Assembly: GCA_018806915.1 (NCBI GenBank)
Contig: JAGKQI010000070.1
Location: forward strand, 1-64,000
DNA from: Phytophthora colocasiae
Lineage: Eukaryota > Oomycota > Peronosporomycetes > Peronosporales > Peronosporaceae
Reading direction: 5' to 3'
Length of the DNA stretch: 64,000 nt
Shown here one piece after another: positions 1 through 15,310 of this stretch; the first letter of the stretch is position 1, and each line of letters begins with the position of its first letter. A program made the translations under genes and the position numbers. Under the pieces are notes generated by a model. That model ran no database searches, was not told the DNA's origin, and saw nothing but the letters and a program-made list of their open reading frames with translations.

Positions 1-3000
1 TGAAGATAGGACGGGGCGGAATGCCTGCTAGCAGCCACCGCCAATGCGCGTGATCCAGCGGCCGCACCATTATCGCTCAGTGATCACGGACAGCCGTCAG
101 CGCCACTGTAAGATATCGATGTCCGGTTCATCGCGCGCGCATCAGCGACAGATCATAGTTCATACATATCGACGCGTCGCTCGTAGCCAATCAGCGCTCC
201 GCAACTGCAGTACCATCGAAAGCATCAGTCGCGGAACTCTCGCGTGTATACGCCATCGGTAGACTCCGCCATAGATCCCTGTAATCAGTGCCGATACACT
301 ATCAGGTTTTGCTCTCGCCCCGTATCGTAACCTTAACAGTTTTGGGCACGATATCTGGGTTTTGACTTCAGACACCAGCCAGCTGAAATTCGAATAGCCA
401 CTGCAAGATATCGATGTTCACACTATGCATAGAAGGGCGTACAATCAATCAGCGATTAGATCGGTAAAGATACGGGACTCAGAACAGCGGATAGCAAATC
501 AGCGAGAAGCGATACGGAATAGACGCAGCATATATTACGCGGGCAGGACAGTGCAGCTTCGCGCATGATACGCCATCTTCGCCAGCATATTACATGCCAC
601 GGTACGACGATCCAGAGATTTGCGCGATTTCGCTAAGGTTAACGTTCGATTCGGCGCATAGCAGCGATACACGTATCATAGACAAGCCAATATTTTAGAG
701 TTTTGACGCTTTCGTGAAAAACAGCCACTGTAAGATATCGATGCACATGGTTCACTATGAGAATGACCACAGCGATTGCAGCATTCTGCGCAAGTCTTGC
801 ATGGAATCTCGACCACAGACAGCCGTTTTATCGCGCTCGTAGCACCAGCGATAAGAAAAGCACGACACGGAATAGCACGCTGGTTGATACATGCCTGCGC
901 AATACAAACAGGGTGGCATATGGTCGGCGCATTCCAGAAGCGGAAAGCGTGCCGCCGTTCTCTCCACGCGTGTTCGCGCGCATTGTATACGCCATCTTTG
1001 GCATAGATAATGGTCATATACAGCCGACCGCCACCGGTACACTGACGCGCCTGCAGATGGATTTTGCGCCGCGCTGGCTACCGCCAACTGCTAACGCACA
1101 CAGTCGTCTCAAAAAGTATTACCTCTACGATGGCGCAATCCTTATATATATAGCCAGCCGATTACACGCGTATCGGCGGGGGTCTCGGTTTTGCTCTTCG
1201 TCGGGGGTCTCTTTCGCCCTGTATCGTAATCTTCAACCCAAAGCCAATATTTGGCTGATATTTGGGTTTTGAACCCTTCGCCAGATAGTCAGAGGTTGTT
1301 GCGTAAATTCGCGCGAAAATAGCCACTCGCAAGATATCGATGTCTACATTTGAATAATATAAACGGATATGCGTATACACGCGGCTACTTTAATCAGCGA
1401 TTAGATTAATACTGCAGCGGGGTCTCATAGATCGGCGGCTCGAAATTCGCGCAAGGGTGTCTTGACCATTACGAATCCGAATTATAAACCACGGCGACAG
1501 CTGTTTTATGCTCGCCGTAGCTAATCAGTGATAGAGCTAGTTCGCACAACATACAAAGCGGCTATTACACTCGCGATTAAAGCACGCATAGCATACATGT
1601 TCTTCGCGCAATAATGAGCGTATGATATTGGTTAATATCCTGTAGCGAAGCGTACGTTTGTTTCTCCACGCAAATCAGCGCATTATACGCCATCTTTACT
1701 GGGCGGAATGGCTGCGCACAGGTGACCCAAGCCATCATTACTCAACGCAAATTTGATCCAGATACGATTTGCCAGACACCGCCTGCAATGCCAACTGGCA
1801 ACGCACGTCTCGTCTCAAAGAACTTCGGTTCGGCGCAATTCATATATATACAGCCGATACACGCGTATCGTAGGTTCGGGGTCTTCAATCAGGTTTTGCC
1901 CTTCAAATGTAAATTTCTGGCCCCGTATCGTGGGGTTTCAAATTAAAGCCGGGTTTTAAGTACCTGATAGGTTTTGAACCTTCGCCAGTAGAATAGGAGG
2001 GTTGTTGCGTACTGCGCAAAACAGCGCCACTGCAAGATACTCACCATGGTTCACTATGAGAATGGACAGTCGCAATACCAATCAGCGATTAGACAAATAT
2101 CAGCAGCAAACTGTTAGATTCGGCGGGCCCGAAATTCGCGGCGTCTTTGACATACCTGGACTACAGTCCACAAGACAGCTTCGTTTTATGTCGTTTCAAA
2201 TCATGATGAGCAAGGTCAACAACATTGCTGCGGCCAACACGCACGCCAGCATGCTCGCTGCGCACAAACAGGTATACGCATATGGCGATAGTCGGCGCAC
2301 ATCTCAGAAGCGAAAGTCGTCTGTTTCTCCCACGCGTGCGTTCGCGCGCATTGCATACGCCATCTACATAGACGGGGGCGTGAATGGCTGCTAATATTAT
2401 TTATTCCGTGGTACTCGACATGCCTTTGATCCGTAGATAGGATGGTGCCAGTGATTTCAGCCTGCCGGGCACACAAATCCAAACTCAAACTCACCACGAT
2501 CCGGCGCAACCCCATATATATAGCCAGCCGATACACGCGTATCGGTGCGGTCCGGGGTCTTCAACCGGTTCTCTGTCGGGGTCTGCGTCAGATCAGGTCT
2601 CAACCCAAAGCCGGTCAGTTTGGGTTAGCACCGATTATCACTATATCCTCTTCAAGCCAGACAGAAGAAGCTCAGGAGAAGGCTTGGCGAAATTCAGCGA
2701 AATAGCCACTCGTAAGATATCGATGTTCACATGGTTCATCATGAGAATGGACATAGAAGGGCGTGCATACACGCAATGTTTCTCAATCAGCGATTAGATT
2801 GTAATGCGGTAATCACTATGGGCCTGAAATTTCAGTAAGGGCAAATCTTTGACATTACGACAGCCGTTTTATAGTGCTAGAAGCAGCCTGCAACAACACA
2901 GAGTGGCTACTAGTACACTCGCGGATAATGACATCGGGATTTCACGCAGCATACATGCTCGGTGCCTTCGCGCATCAGAAACAGGCGGCATACGCATTAT

Positions 3001-6000
3001 GGATATGCCGGCGCATCCTGTGAAGCGGAAAGTGCGTCGCTCTACTTCCGTTCCGCGCGCATTGTATGTCGCCAATTTTAGACGATAGCGGAATGGTTGC
3101 GCATGCTAAGATGACTGATCTGATATGATTTGCGCCGCGACTTGCTCAAGCAATAGTTACATAATCAATAATAGTCTCGTTCAAAGTTTCCGGCGTCCTT
3201 ATATAAACTCAGCCGATTACACGCGTGAAATCCAAGCCACCGGTTTTGCCTCTGTCGGGGTCCTCGTATCGTAAATTTCAACCCAAAGCTGCCGATATTT
3301 CAGCCTAGGTTTTGCCCTTCGCCAGACAGAAGCTCAGAGCGGCCAGCTGGCGCAGTAATTCGCGCGAAAAATAGCAGCCGTAAGATATCGATGTTCAGCA
3401 TGGTTCACCATGAGAACGGATATAGCGCGTGCATAATACGCAATACCAATCAGCGACAGATTGTAATGCGCAGCAATCCGTTGCACTGGCGGGCCCGAGC
3501 TGCAGCGGGTGTCTTTGACCACATTTAGCCGAATCTTCGACTATAAACGCCAGATGTTGCCGTTATGTCGTACCGCTCAGGCTTAATCAGCGGATAGAGC
3601 AAAGCCTGCACAAATATTTGTATTGCTAGTACACTCGCGATAGCATGATTACGGTCAGATTAATGCTAGTATACATGCTCGATGCGCATCGCAGGTATAT
3701 GCAGGCGATTAGCCGCGCATCCAGAAGCGGCAGCGTGTCGTTTGTCTTCCATGCGTAGTTCAGTGCACAGGATACTTACTATATGACTCCGCCATCGGTA
3801 AATACTGACGCGCCTTTCGAGGTGATTGATTTTGCGCCGCGACTTGCCCCGCTACCGCCAATCCGTCACAAACGTCCACGATCATATATGTTTCAGCCGA
3901 TACACGCGTATCGGCGGGGTTTTCTCTGTCGGGGTCTCGCCCCGTATCGTAACTTCAACCCAAAGCCGTCAGCTCGCACTCGATCAATTTAGTTTGGGTT
4001 TTGAATCGCTTCGCCTTCAGAGGCTGGCACTCGCGCGAAAAATGAGCCACTGTAAGATATCGATGTTAATTATGAGAATGCGGATATAGCGGTGCGGCAT
4101 GCATTCACGTTGTCACCAATCAGCGATTAGATTGTAATACTGGAGGGCCTGAAATTCGCAGCGGGCGTCTTACTGAATCCGACTCATTGTATTAGTCAAG
4201 TAACAACATCATTACAGGGCTGCCAGTACACTCGCGGATAGAGCACGATCATCGGAATACACGCAGAAGGAAGCACGCCTTCGGTTTCGCGCATAAACAG
4301 GCGGCATGCATATAGTTGGTGCACACGCAGAAGCGAGCGCAAACGTTTGTCTCTCCACGCGCAAATTCGCGCATTGCATACGCCATCTTTACATAGACGG
4401 GCGGAATGGTTGTTATCATTAGCGACTGCCACTCGGTAAATATCGACGCGCTCTGGATCCGCAGATTACGATTTGCCGCGATTTCGCTGCCGCCACCATG
4501 TCAGTTCGTCTCAGTTTGTTCTGGTCACCATGGCGCAACCCTATATATAGCCTTCAGCCGATACACGTATCGTATGGAAGAATCCGCCTTAATTGTCAGG
4601 GTCTCTCTCGCCTGTATCGCGGGGTCTTCAACGCCAACAGGTTTTGGGCACCTTCGATAATACTAGCTTAGGTTCTTACCTTCCGCCAGACAGAAGAAGC
4701 CAGGACATTACCGCGAAAAACACACTGCAAGATATCGATGTTCAAGATACGGTTCACTATGAGAATGGACATAGCGGCGCGTGCATACACGCAATACCAA
4801 TCAGCGATTAGATTGTAATGCTAACTGCATCTGGCGCTCCAGCCAGTAGTGATCATACTGAATCCGACTATAAACCATTAAGACAGTTTCGTTTTATGTC
4901 AGTGCTCGTAGCCAATCAGCGGATAGAAAGCAACATTACTGAGTATTACTATACACTCGCGGATAGAAAGCATCATCACACGCAGCATACATACTTCGGT
5001 GCTCGCGCAAACAGGCGGCATATGCATATAGAGATCGGCGCACATCCAAGCGGTATGTCGTTTGTTTCATGCGCGCATTGTATACGCCATCTTTACATAT
5101 CAGTTGCGTAATATTATACGATTCCGCCACTGGTACATTGATCGCCTTCGATAGATTGATTTGCGCCAGTACGCCACTGGTTAACGCGTCATAGTCTTCG
5201 TCTCGTGCTTTGGTCCACTCGATTCGGCGCAACTTCTTATAGTAAATTTCAGCCGATTTAATCGCGTATTCAATCCTTTGTTCAAATGTAAAGCGCCCTC
5301 CTGCATCGTGGGTGTCTCAACTCAAGCTTCAACATTTGGGCACTCTATTTGTCGGACTCTTTCAGGATAGAAGAGCTCAGAGGCCAGGCTGGTACCTCGC
5401 GCGAAACAGCCACTGCAAGATCGCCAAACACGGTTCATCATGAGAATGGACAGGCGACGCAATAACCAGCGATCAGATTTGTAATACGCTGGTTAGACTA
5501 CCGATCCCGCAAGGGGCAACCTGACATTCGAACTTCGATCATAAATCCATAGTGATCGTTTCTCTCGCCGTTTATGTCGTTCGTATTAATCAGCTGATAG
5601 AGCTAATTCGCAACACATCATTAGCGGCTTCATTTCAGTATATTCGCGGATTTAGGAAGCATGACATGACGTACTGGTGCACAGGTGGTGCGGCATTACT
5701 GCATATACAGTCATGCTAATATCCTGCTGAAAGGTGTCGTTTGCCTCTCCCACGCGCGTACCCGCGCGCATTGCTTCATCCTTTCATTATAGATCGGGGC
5801 GGAATGGTTGCGCATATCACTGATCGCGCCTTCGATCCGCAGATGAGGATTTGCGCCGCGACAGCCTGCTGTCAGCCACATAACGCACATTGTGTCTCGT
5901 CTCAGTTTGTCTTCATATCTTGCTGACTGGCGCGCATTTAGGCATGGAAATTGTGCGCCGATACACGTACCGGCGGTCCGGGGCCTTCACCCGGTTTTGC

Positions 6001-9000
6001 CTCTCTGCCGGGGTCTCTTCACCTGCATCGTGGGGTCTCAACCTAAAGCCAATATTTTAGCACTCGATATCATTAGTTTGGTTTTTCTCGCCAGTATTAG
6101 AAGAGCTCAGAGGCTTGTTATGCAAATTTCGCGCCGAAAAATAGCCACTGTAAGATATCGATGTCTACATCGAATTCAATTATGAGAATGGGATAGAAGG
6201 GGCGTAAGTGTATATCGCAATACCACCAGCGATTAGATTTGTAATACTGCAGCAACTTGGCCAGAAATTTCAGCAAGGTGTTCACATACTGAACAAACAC
6301 ATACAGCCGTTTTATCAAGTTCGTATTAATCAAAGGATAGGAAGCAGCTCCGCAACAAGATTGCGAAGCGGTTACTGCGGCACTCGCGGATAGAAAGACG
6401 ATTATACGGAATGCAGCATATGCCTGGCTCTGCGCACAAACAGGTGGTATACGCATATGGCATAGTCGGCGCACATAACTTAGAAGCGGAAAGCGTGCCT
6501 GTTTCACGCGCGTGTTCGCGCGTATTGCATACGCCATCTCATAGATAATGGTTGTAATATTGGCATGATCGCCGTCATCGGTACATGATCTGCCTGATCC
6601 AGGATTACCTGCTTGGTTACCGCCAATATTAACGCAGAATATTAAAGTTCAGTCTCAGTTTGTTCTGGCCCACGATCTACAGCAACCTCTATATATAGCC
6701 GATTATCGTGTGAAGTAGTCCGGGGCTTCTTCGTCCGGTTTTTACTTCTGTCGGGGCCTTGCTCTGGTCGTAATTTCAACCCAAAGTTAATAGTTTTAGC
6801 ACTTTCGATATCATTTAGTTTGTTTTGAAGGCCAGAAATAGAAGAGTTCAGAGGCCTGCTGGCGGGGGAATTCCGCGCGAAAACATACACTGCAAGATAT
6901 CGATGTCTACATGGTTCAATTATGAGAATGGATAGAGCTGGCGTATAATATCGCAATAATAATCAGCGATTAGATCAATACTGCAAAGGTTCAGCGACTG
7001 GTGGCCTGAAATTTCGCAAGGGCAAAATCTTTTACCATACCGGAACTGACTACAAACCACGGGCACGCCGCCGGTCGCTCGTAGCCAATCAGCGGATAGA
7101 AGGTTCGCAACAATATTACAGCGGCTACTAGACTCGCGATAGCACGATCACGGAATTAATGCAGCAGCTACATGCTCGCTCTCGTCACAAACAGGTATAC
7201 GCATATATGGATCGGCGCACAATCCGCAGAAGCGGAAAGCAAGAATTTCCTCTCTCCACGCGTGTTCGGGCGCGCATTGCATACGCCATCTCATAGACGG
7301 GGCGGACGTTGCGCATTATTACATGACTGCCATCAAGTACTACTTCGACGCGCCTTGATCCGTAGATTGAGGATTTAGGCTGCCACCGCCAACTGCGCTA
7401 ACGCACAATAAACTTCGTCTCAAAGTTTTGTCCTTCACCACGATTCGGCGCAACCCTATATATATAGCGCCGATACACGTGTATCGGTGGGCCCGGGTGT
7501 CTCAACTGTTTCTTACTTTCGTCGGGTTTTCGTTCGTGAATGCGGGTCTCAACTCAAAGTTAATATTTTGGGCAATTCCGACATTACTAGTTTGGGGTTT
7601 TGACTCTTTCGCCAGACAGAAGAAGTCTATTAGTTGTCGTAACAGCCACTCGTAAGATATCGATGTCTACATGGTTCAATTATGAGAATGATCATAGAAG
7701 GGCGTAGTATAGACAGCAATAATCAGCGATTAGATTGTACTGCAAAGTAAATTGTTAGACTTCCATATTCTCGCAAGGGTGTCTACCATTGTCTGAATTC
7801 GACTAAACTGATGTTTAATCAGCTGGATAGAGCGTTCGCAAACAACATTACAGCGGTTACTAGTATAATACTCGCGAGGCTAGTATGATATGAATATGTT
7901 GCGCATACATGCTTGGTTTCGCGCGCACATAAACAGGTGGTAATGCAGTATAGCCGGTGCATTATTCTGGAAGCGGAAAAATGTCGTTTGTTTCTCCACG
8001 TGCAAAAATCGCGCGCATTGTATACGTTACGGGCGGAAGGGCGCTGCGCATTATACATGACCTTCGATGCCTTTGACCCGTAGATTACGAATTTATGCCG
8101 TGATTTGCCTGCACGCATTACAGTCTCGTCAAACTTATTCATGATTCGGCGCAAATTTCTATATATATAATTCTTCAGCCGATACATGCGTATTGGTAAC
8201 TGGGGCTTCACCGGTCTTGCCTCTGTCGGGCGTCTCAGCCGGTCCCAACCCAGTTGTCAAAGTTTACCTTCGATATCGTTCAGTTTCCAAGAATCCCTTC
8301 GCCAGAGATTCAGGCGGCCAGTTGGCGCAAAATGCGAAAAACAGCCACTCGTAAGATATCGATGTCTACATGGTTCACTATGAGAATGACAGAAGGCGGT
8401 GCATACATGCTACACCAATCAGCGATTGCCACGTGTAAATCTGCAGACGGAAATTCGGAATCTGCAAGGGCGTCTTGACTGAATCTCACCATAAACCATT
8501 AGACGTTGCCTTTATGTTCGCGCCTCGTAAAGTTTCAATCAGCGATTAGGCACGCAACACATTAGCAGTGGCTTGGTTGCTCGTGATGGAGCACGATCAC
8601 GGAATCATTGACGCAAAGGAATACTGATGCCTGGTTTCCGCGCACAACAGGTGGCATACGCATATAGAGAATGCAAGATCTGTAGCGGAAAGCGTGTCGT
8701 TTGTCTCTCCACGTAAAATTCGCGCGCATTGTATACGCCATCTTTCAAGATAGGGGGGATCGGGCGAATATTGTGCATATTATTACTGACTCGCCACTCG
8801 GTATTACTGACGCGCCTTTATCCGTAGATAGATTTGCGCCAGCGATTGCCTGGCTACTGCCACCAAGGACGCAATAGTCTGTTCACTCTGGTCTCATTGA
8901 TCCGGCGCAAATTCTATATTTCTGTGCCGATACACGCGTATCGGCGTCCGGGGTCGGTTTTGTTTCTGTCAACTCCCGTATCGTAAACTCCTCTAACCAG

Positions 9001-12000
9001 TTAACAGTTTTAGCACTGATATCATTCAGTTTAAATTTTACTCTTCGCCAGAAGGTGAGGGTTGCTGGTGTAAATTCGCGCGAAAAAAATAGCCACTGTA
9101 AGATATCTGATAGCCCATATGGTTCACTATGAGAATGGACAGCTGGTGTTAATCAGCGATTAGAATATCGCAGTTAGTCTCAGATTTCGGCGTGTGGCGT
9201 GGTTCTGAATTCGCGCGGGCAAACCTTTGATCATGGTTCCGTATGTGCATGTAGCCAATCGGAGCGCTAGAGCGTTCGCAACATTGGCAGTGGCTTCAGT
9301 ATACTGCGGATACGCAATTGTTGGGCATGCCTGGTTCGCGCACACAAACAGGCGGTGGTTACGCAGCTAGCAGAATGGTCAACTTGCTGAGTGTGTCGTT
9401 TGTTCTCCACGCGTGTTCGCGCGCATAGGTACGCCATCTTTACATAGACGGGCGTAATGGTCGCACATATACGACTCTGCCTTGATCCAGGATTGAGACT
9501 GCCGATTTCGCTGCCAATATCCACGCACATGTCTCAAACCAGTAAAGCCGCATCCTTCACTATACCCTATTTGACACGTGAACTAAACTCTCTCAACCGG
9601 TTCTGTTCTGAACGGGGGTCTCGCCCCGTATCGTAACTCAACCCAAAGTTGGTCAGTTTTGGGGCTCGATATCATTATTTCAGTTTGAACTCTTCGCCAG
9701 ACAGAGAAGCCAGAGGCCAGCCGGTGACTGCGCGAAAAACAGCCACTCGTAAGATACTGATAAATTACATTTGTTCACCATGGAGAACGGATTAGCTGGG
9801 CGTGCATACACAGCAATAATAATCAGCGATTAGATTGTAATATCAAAGTAGAATCCAGGGCCTGAAATTTTCAAGGGCGTCTTGACCATACGAATCCGAC
9901 TATTAAACCACATTGTTGCCTTTATGCCTGTTCGTAGCCAATCAGCGGATAGCCATAGCGGCTACTAGTATATTCCGCGGATTAGAAAGCACGACATTTG
10001 GTCACATGCAGCATAAGCATACTGGTTTCGCACACAAACAGGTGGCAGTTACGCATATGCCGGCGCACATCCAGAAGCGGAGTGTTTCGTAATTCGCGCG
10101 TATTGTATACGCCATCTTTATTATAGATGGGGCGGAATGGTTGTGCATTATGACGCCGCCATCACTCGATTTCGATCCGTAGATAGATTATGCCGCGACT
10201 CGCTCCGCTACCGCTATCCAGCTACGCACAGGACAGTCTGTCTCAGCTACGGCGCAAATCTCATATATATTCAGCCGATACACGCGTATCGGCGTCCGGG
10301 GCTTTCAAATCGGTTTTATTCTCTCTGTCGGGTCTCGCCCCGTATCGCGGGGTCTCTCAACTCCAAAGCCAATGTTTGGGCACTCGATATCGATTTGATT
10401 ACTTTCGCCAGACAGAAGAGCTCAGAAGGGCCAAGCTGGCGTGGACGCATGAAAAACAGCCACTCGTAAGATATCGATGTCTACATGGTTCACTATGCAT
10501 CGACATAGAAGTAGCGTGCATACACGCAGGTCAACAGCGATTAGATTGTAGCTAAATAGATCTGGAATTTAGCGGTGTCTTCGGCTACGGAACTTGACGG
10601 CAAATTCATATGTCGTTCGTAATCAGCGGATAGAAGAGTTCGCAAATCAACATCATGGCTACTATGCATCTTCGCGGATAGGAAGCACGATTACGGGCGT
10701 CAAGCACGCAGCATTAGCATGCTCGGTTTCGCGCACAGCAAATAGGTGGGTATACGGGCGCACATCCCAGAAGCGGAAAGGTGTCGTTTTTTCCTCCATG
10801 CGTGTTCATGCAGATTGTATACGCCACCTTACATAGACGGGCGGAATGGTTGGGTGCATTACGACTTCCGCCATCGATTTGCCGATACGCTTAACTGTAT
10901 CGCACGAATAGTCTTCGTCCTGGCGCGGCGAGATAGCCTTCAGCCGATTATCGCGTATCGGCGCCGGTGTTCTGCCCTCCGTCGTCTCGTCCGTATCGTG
11001 GTCTCCCAACCCAAAGCTGGTCATTTAGCACCCGATTATCATATTTACGCCAGACAGAAAGAGCTCAGGCGGGCCAGCTTCGCGTACCGCGCGAAAAACA
11101 GCCACTGCAAGATATCGATGTCGACATCGTTCACTATGAGAACGGACATAGAATGTAAGTGCGCATAACACGCAATAAATAACAGATGATCAGATCAAAT
11201 ACGCAGTAATTGTTATCTGAAAAAATTCTGAAATCTCCTCGCAAGGGCAAATCTTTGACCATTAATGGTCCGACTGAGCAAACCATAGATTGTTTCGCCT
11301 TATGTCGTTCGTAGCCAATCAGCGGATAGAGCATTCGCAACAACATTTCATAGCGGCTACCAATACTCGCGATAGAAGCACGAGACGGAATACATGCCGG
11401 TTCGCGCACACAAACAGGCGGCATACGGCATATGATAGTCGGCACACTTAGAAGCGGAAAAGTGTGCTCGTTTACTTCCACGCGTGCGTTCGCGCGATTG
11501 AAGCTACGCTATCTCAGACGGGGCGGAATGCGTATTATTATTTATTCGCTTGTCGGTACATTTCGAGGCGCCTTTACCCGTAGATTAGATTTGCGCCGCG
11601 ATGCTACGTCTTCATTAACGCAATGTTGTCTTCGTCTCTCAAAGTTTGTCCTGGTCGCCCGGCGCAACTCTATATATAGTCTTCAGCTGATACACGCGTA
11701 TCGGCGGGTCCTGGAATTTTTGCCCCCTTCCGTCGGGGTCTCTCCCTGGGTCCTGTATCGTCTCCAACCCAAAGTTGAATATTTGGGCAATCCGATATCA
11801 TTAGTCTTAGTTTCCAGACTCAGAGGGCTGGCGCAAAATTCGCGCGAAATATTAATTGCAAGATATCGATGTCTACATGGTTCAATTATATATCGGATAC
11901 AGAGCTGGCGCATTGGCCATACACGCAATCAGCGATTAGATCAGAATACGCAGCAACTACAGATTCAGCGGTTCGGGATGCTAGCGGGCGCTTGATCATC

Positions 12001-15000
12001 GAATCCACTATGTTCAGACAAGCCGTCTTATGCCAAGGTAGTTAATCAGCGATAGAAGCATTCGCGTCAAGATTACAGCGGCTACTTAAAAGTACACTCG
12101 CGGATTAGGAGTACGACATACGGAATCACAGGCAGCAGTTACATGCTCTGGTGCCTCGCGCACATTAAACAGGTGGCATAATGGCAGCATCGGCGCACAT
12201 CCGAAGCTGAGCGTATCGTCGGCGACGCGCAGTTCGCGCGCATTATACGACGGGCGATATATGATTCCGCCATCGGTACATTGATGCGCCTTCGATCCAG
12301 ATTGAGATTATCGCATCTCGGCTACCGCCAACTACACGCACAAATCCGTCCCGCAAGTCTCGGTTCAGCGATCTTCGGCGCAATTTAGCATATATACTTC
12401 AGCCGATACATGTACAGTGGGGTCCGGGTCTTCACTGGTTTTGCCCTCTGTCGGGGGTCTCTCTGCCTCTGTGAATCGTGGGTCCCCAACCCAAAGCCAC
12501 ATTTAGCACTATTTGGGTTTCCTGATTTTCGCCAGAGCAGAGTTATTGCGAATTCGCGCCGAAAAACAGCCACTGCAAGATAATGATGTTCATACGGTTC
12601 ACTATGAGAATGGATATAGAAGGGTGTGTATTGGTTATCGCAATAATAATCAAAGATTAGATTGTGGGTTAATGCGCAGTTCAGCAGACTGATGGAATTC
12701 CTGCAAGGGTGTTCTTTGATCATTACCCGACTCATACAGACAAGCCGTTTTATGTCGCTCGTAGCCAATCAGCGGATAAGGTTTCATCAACATTGCAGTG
12801 CGGTTACTTCACCGCGGATAGGAATTTATCACGGAATGGCCGTCGCATATGCTGGCTCTTCGCGCATTATTAAACAGGCGGCAGCGCGAGCATATCGCCC
12901 CCATGCGTGAGTTCGCGCTGTATACGCCAGATAGATTTAGCGGAATAGCCAGCAATATTACACGCCACTCGACGCGCCTTGATCCAGGATACGATATTAA
13001 GCCGCGATTTCATTTCGCTACCGCTGTCTCAAAGCTTGTCCGGTTCACGACCGGCGCAACCTCTATAAGAATATATTTCAGCCGATAAAGACGTGTATCG
13101 GCGGGGTCCGCCACCGGCTTTGCCTCTGTCGTCCAGTTCCCCAACTCAGTTGAAGATAAAGTATTCGATTAACATTTCGGTTTCAGGTTTTGAATCTTCC
13201 TTCGCCGAAGAAGCGCTCAGTTGGCGCAAATCTTGTTCAGCCACGCGATATCGATGTTCATTACGGTTCACTACAGAATGGATATATGGCGTGTAATACC
13301 ACGCAATGGGTTCACAAGCGATTAGATTGTAATATCAGCACCTGTTAGACAGGCTCCGCCCTGCGAAGGGTACTTTACCATATTGAATCCGACTATAAAC
13401 CATAGACAAGCCGTTTCATACAGCTCGTAGCCACAGCGGATAGAGTAGCCTCGCAATCGTCATTGCTGAGTGGCTCAGTGTGGCACTCGCGGAGGCTGGG
13501 AGCATGACTATACGCAGTATAGCATGCTCGGCTTCCGCGCACATAAACAGGCGGTATACGCAGCAGGCGATATCGGCGCATCATCCCAGAAGCGGAGTGC
13601 GTCGTTTGCTCTTCCACGCAAACCCGCGCGCATTGTATACGCCATCTTTGAAGATAGACGGGCGGAATGGTTGCGCACAGAGATACTCGCCACTGGTACA
13701 TTGACAGCTGATCCGTAGAGATTTGCGCCGCGACTGCCTGCCAAATGCCAACTAAGTACACAGTCTTCGTCCAAAGTTTGTTCCCACTCACGAGCATATA
13801 AATTTCAGCCGATACACGTGAATCGGTGGTCCGGTCTCACCGAGCCTTGTGCCCCCGCTTTGCTCCCGTATCAACTCAAATCTAAAGCTTGGTCATTTAG
13901 CACTGATCATTAGCCTGGGGTTTGAACTCCTTCGCCGAAGAAAGTGAGGTCGTTGGCGCAGTACTGCAGCGAAAAACAGCCACTGCGGCTACATACTTCA
14001 CCATGCAACGACATATTGCGTGCATAATACGCAATAATAATCAGCGATTAGATTAATACGCAGCAAATTACAGACTCCGGCGGGCTATTCGAAATTTCGC
14101 GCGGTCTTTGACATACCGAATCGATTGCAAACCATTAAGCTCGTGCCAATCAGCGATGTGAGCTATTCGCAACAACATCATAAGCGGGCTACTAGTACAC
14201 ACCCTGGCGATGACGGAATAATGTATATACGCTCGGTTTCTGCGCACACAAACAGGCGGCATACGCATATGCACGCGCGTGTCACACGCGGTTCGTGCGG
14301 ATATATTTATCTTTGATGGGCGGAATGGTTGTGCACATAGCGATGACTCCGCCACACTGGTACAATGATCGCGCCAGGTGATATGATTTGCGCCGCGATT
14401 TGCCGTTATCGCCAACTGTTAACGCACACATTCGTTCAAAGTTTAACCTCCGGCCCCATATTTGCTGATTATCGGCGTGGTTCAAATGTTTGCTTTCCAA
14501 ACGGGGGCTCGTCTTCAACCTGCTTAATATTTTGGGCGAATTCCTCGATATCACTTCAGCTTGTAATTGAAGTTTCGCCAGATTTGTTATTTAGTGGTTG
14601 CTGGCGCAAATTCAGCGCGAAAAATAGCCACTGTAAGATATCGATAAAAATTCATGTAATTCACCATGGCGAACGGACATGGCGCAATAATTAATCAGCG
14701 ATTAGATTACACAGTAAGGTAGCCCGGAATTTCGCAAAGGGCGTCTTCGCTGAATCCGACATAAATTCATAGACAGCCGTTTATGTCGTTCACCAGCGGA
14801 TATAAAGTACTACTTAGTACACGCGGATAGGAAAGGTCGACACGGAATACGTCGCAGCATACATGCTGCCTGCGCACACAAACAGGTGTAGTATCGCAGG
14901 CATAGTCGCAGCATATCCCAGAAGGAAAGTGCGTTTCTCCCCATGCGTAACGCGTACGCCATCTGTTATTGTGACGGGGGCGGAATGCCAGCATTACTTA

Positions 15001-15310
15001 TTCCGCCACGGCGCTGACGCGCCTGATCCAGGTGATTACTACCGCCAGCTAACGCACAATAGTTGTTCGTTTGTTCTTCATCCATCGATCCGGCGCAACC
15101 CTTATATTATATACTCTTCAGCTGATACACACAGCGGGGCTGGGTCCGGTTTTTGCTCTCTGTCGGGGTCTCTTTGCTCCTGTACTCGTAACTCAACTAA
15201 AGTTGGTCAGTTTCAGCACCCGATAATCAATTGTGGTCTGAATCTTCGCCAGACAGAAGAAGCTCAGGAGTGCCCGCGCTTAAAAACAGCCACTGCGAAG
15301 ATATCCGATT
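1..15310 (-). repeat. Noisy inverted block of the 830-bp satellite
   Basis: The whole stretch is the reverse complement of the clean satellite at 15371-35683. Landmarks recur in order: the poly-A/cagccact block, the gatatcgatg block, the aatcagcgattagatt block, the cagcggatag block, the cgccatcttta block and the cgatacacgcgtatcgg block. The aatcagcgattagatt landmark recurs at about 445, 1393, 2085, 2790, 4120, 4800, 6225, 6961, 7723, 8417, 9153, 9820, 11930, 14041 and 14695, a mean spacing of about 710 bp against about 830 bp in the clean array. Copies are riddled with indels and net deletions. No open frame is conserved between copies, so the small ORFs here are not genes. The simplest reading is uncorrected long-read sequence; genuinely decayed satellite is the alternative. 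Confidence 0.85.

Noticed and set aside
1..15300. Dozens of ORFs of 60-190 codons in the noisy block
   Set aside because: They are random openings in degenerate satellite sequence; none is shared between copies.
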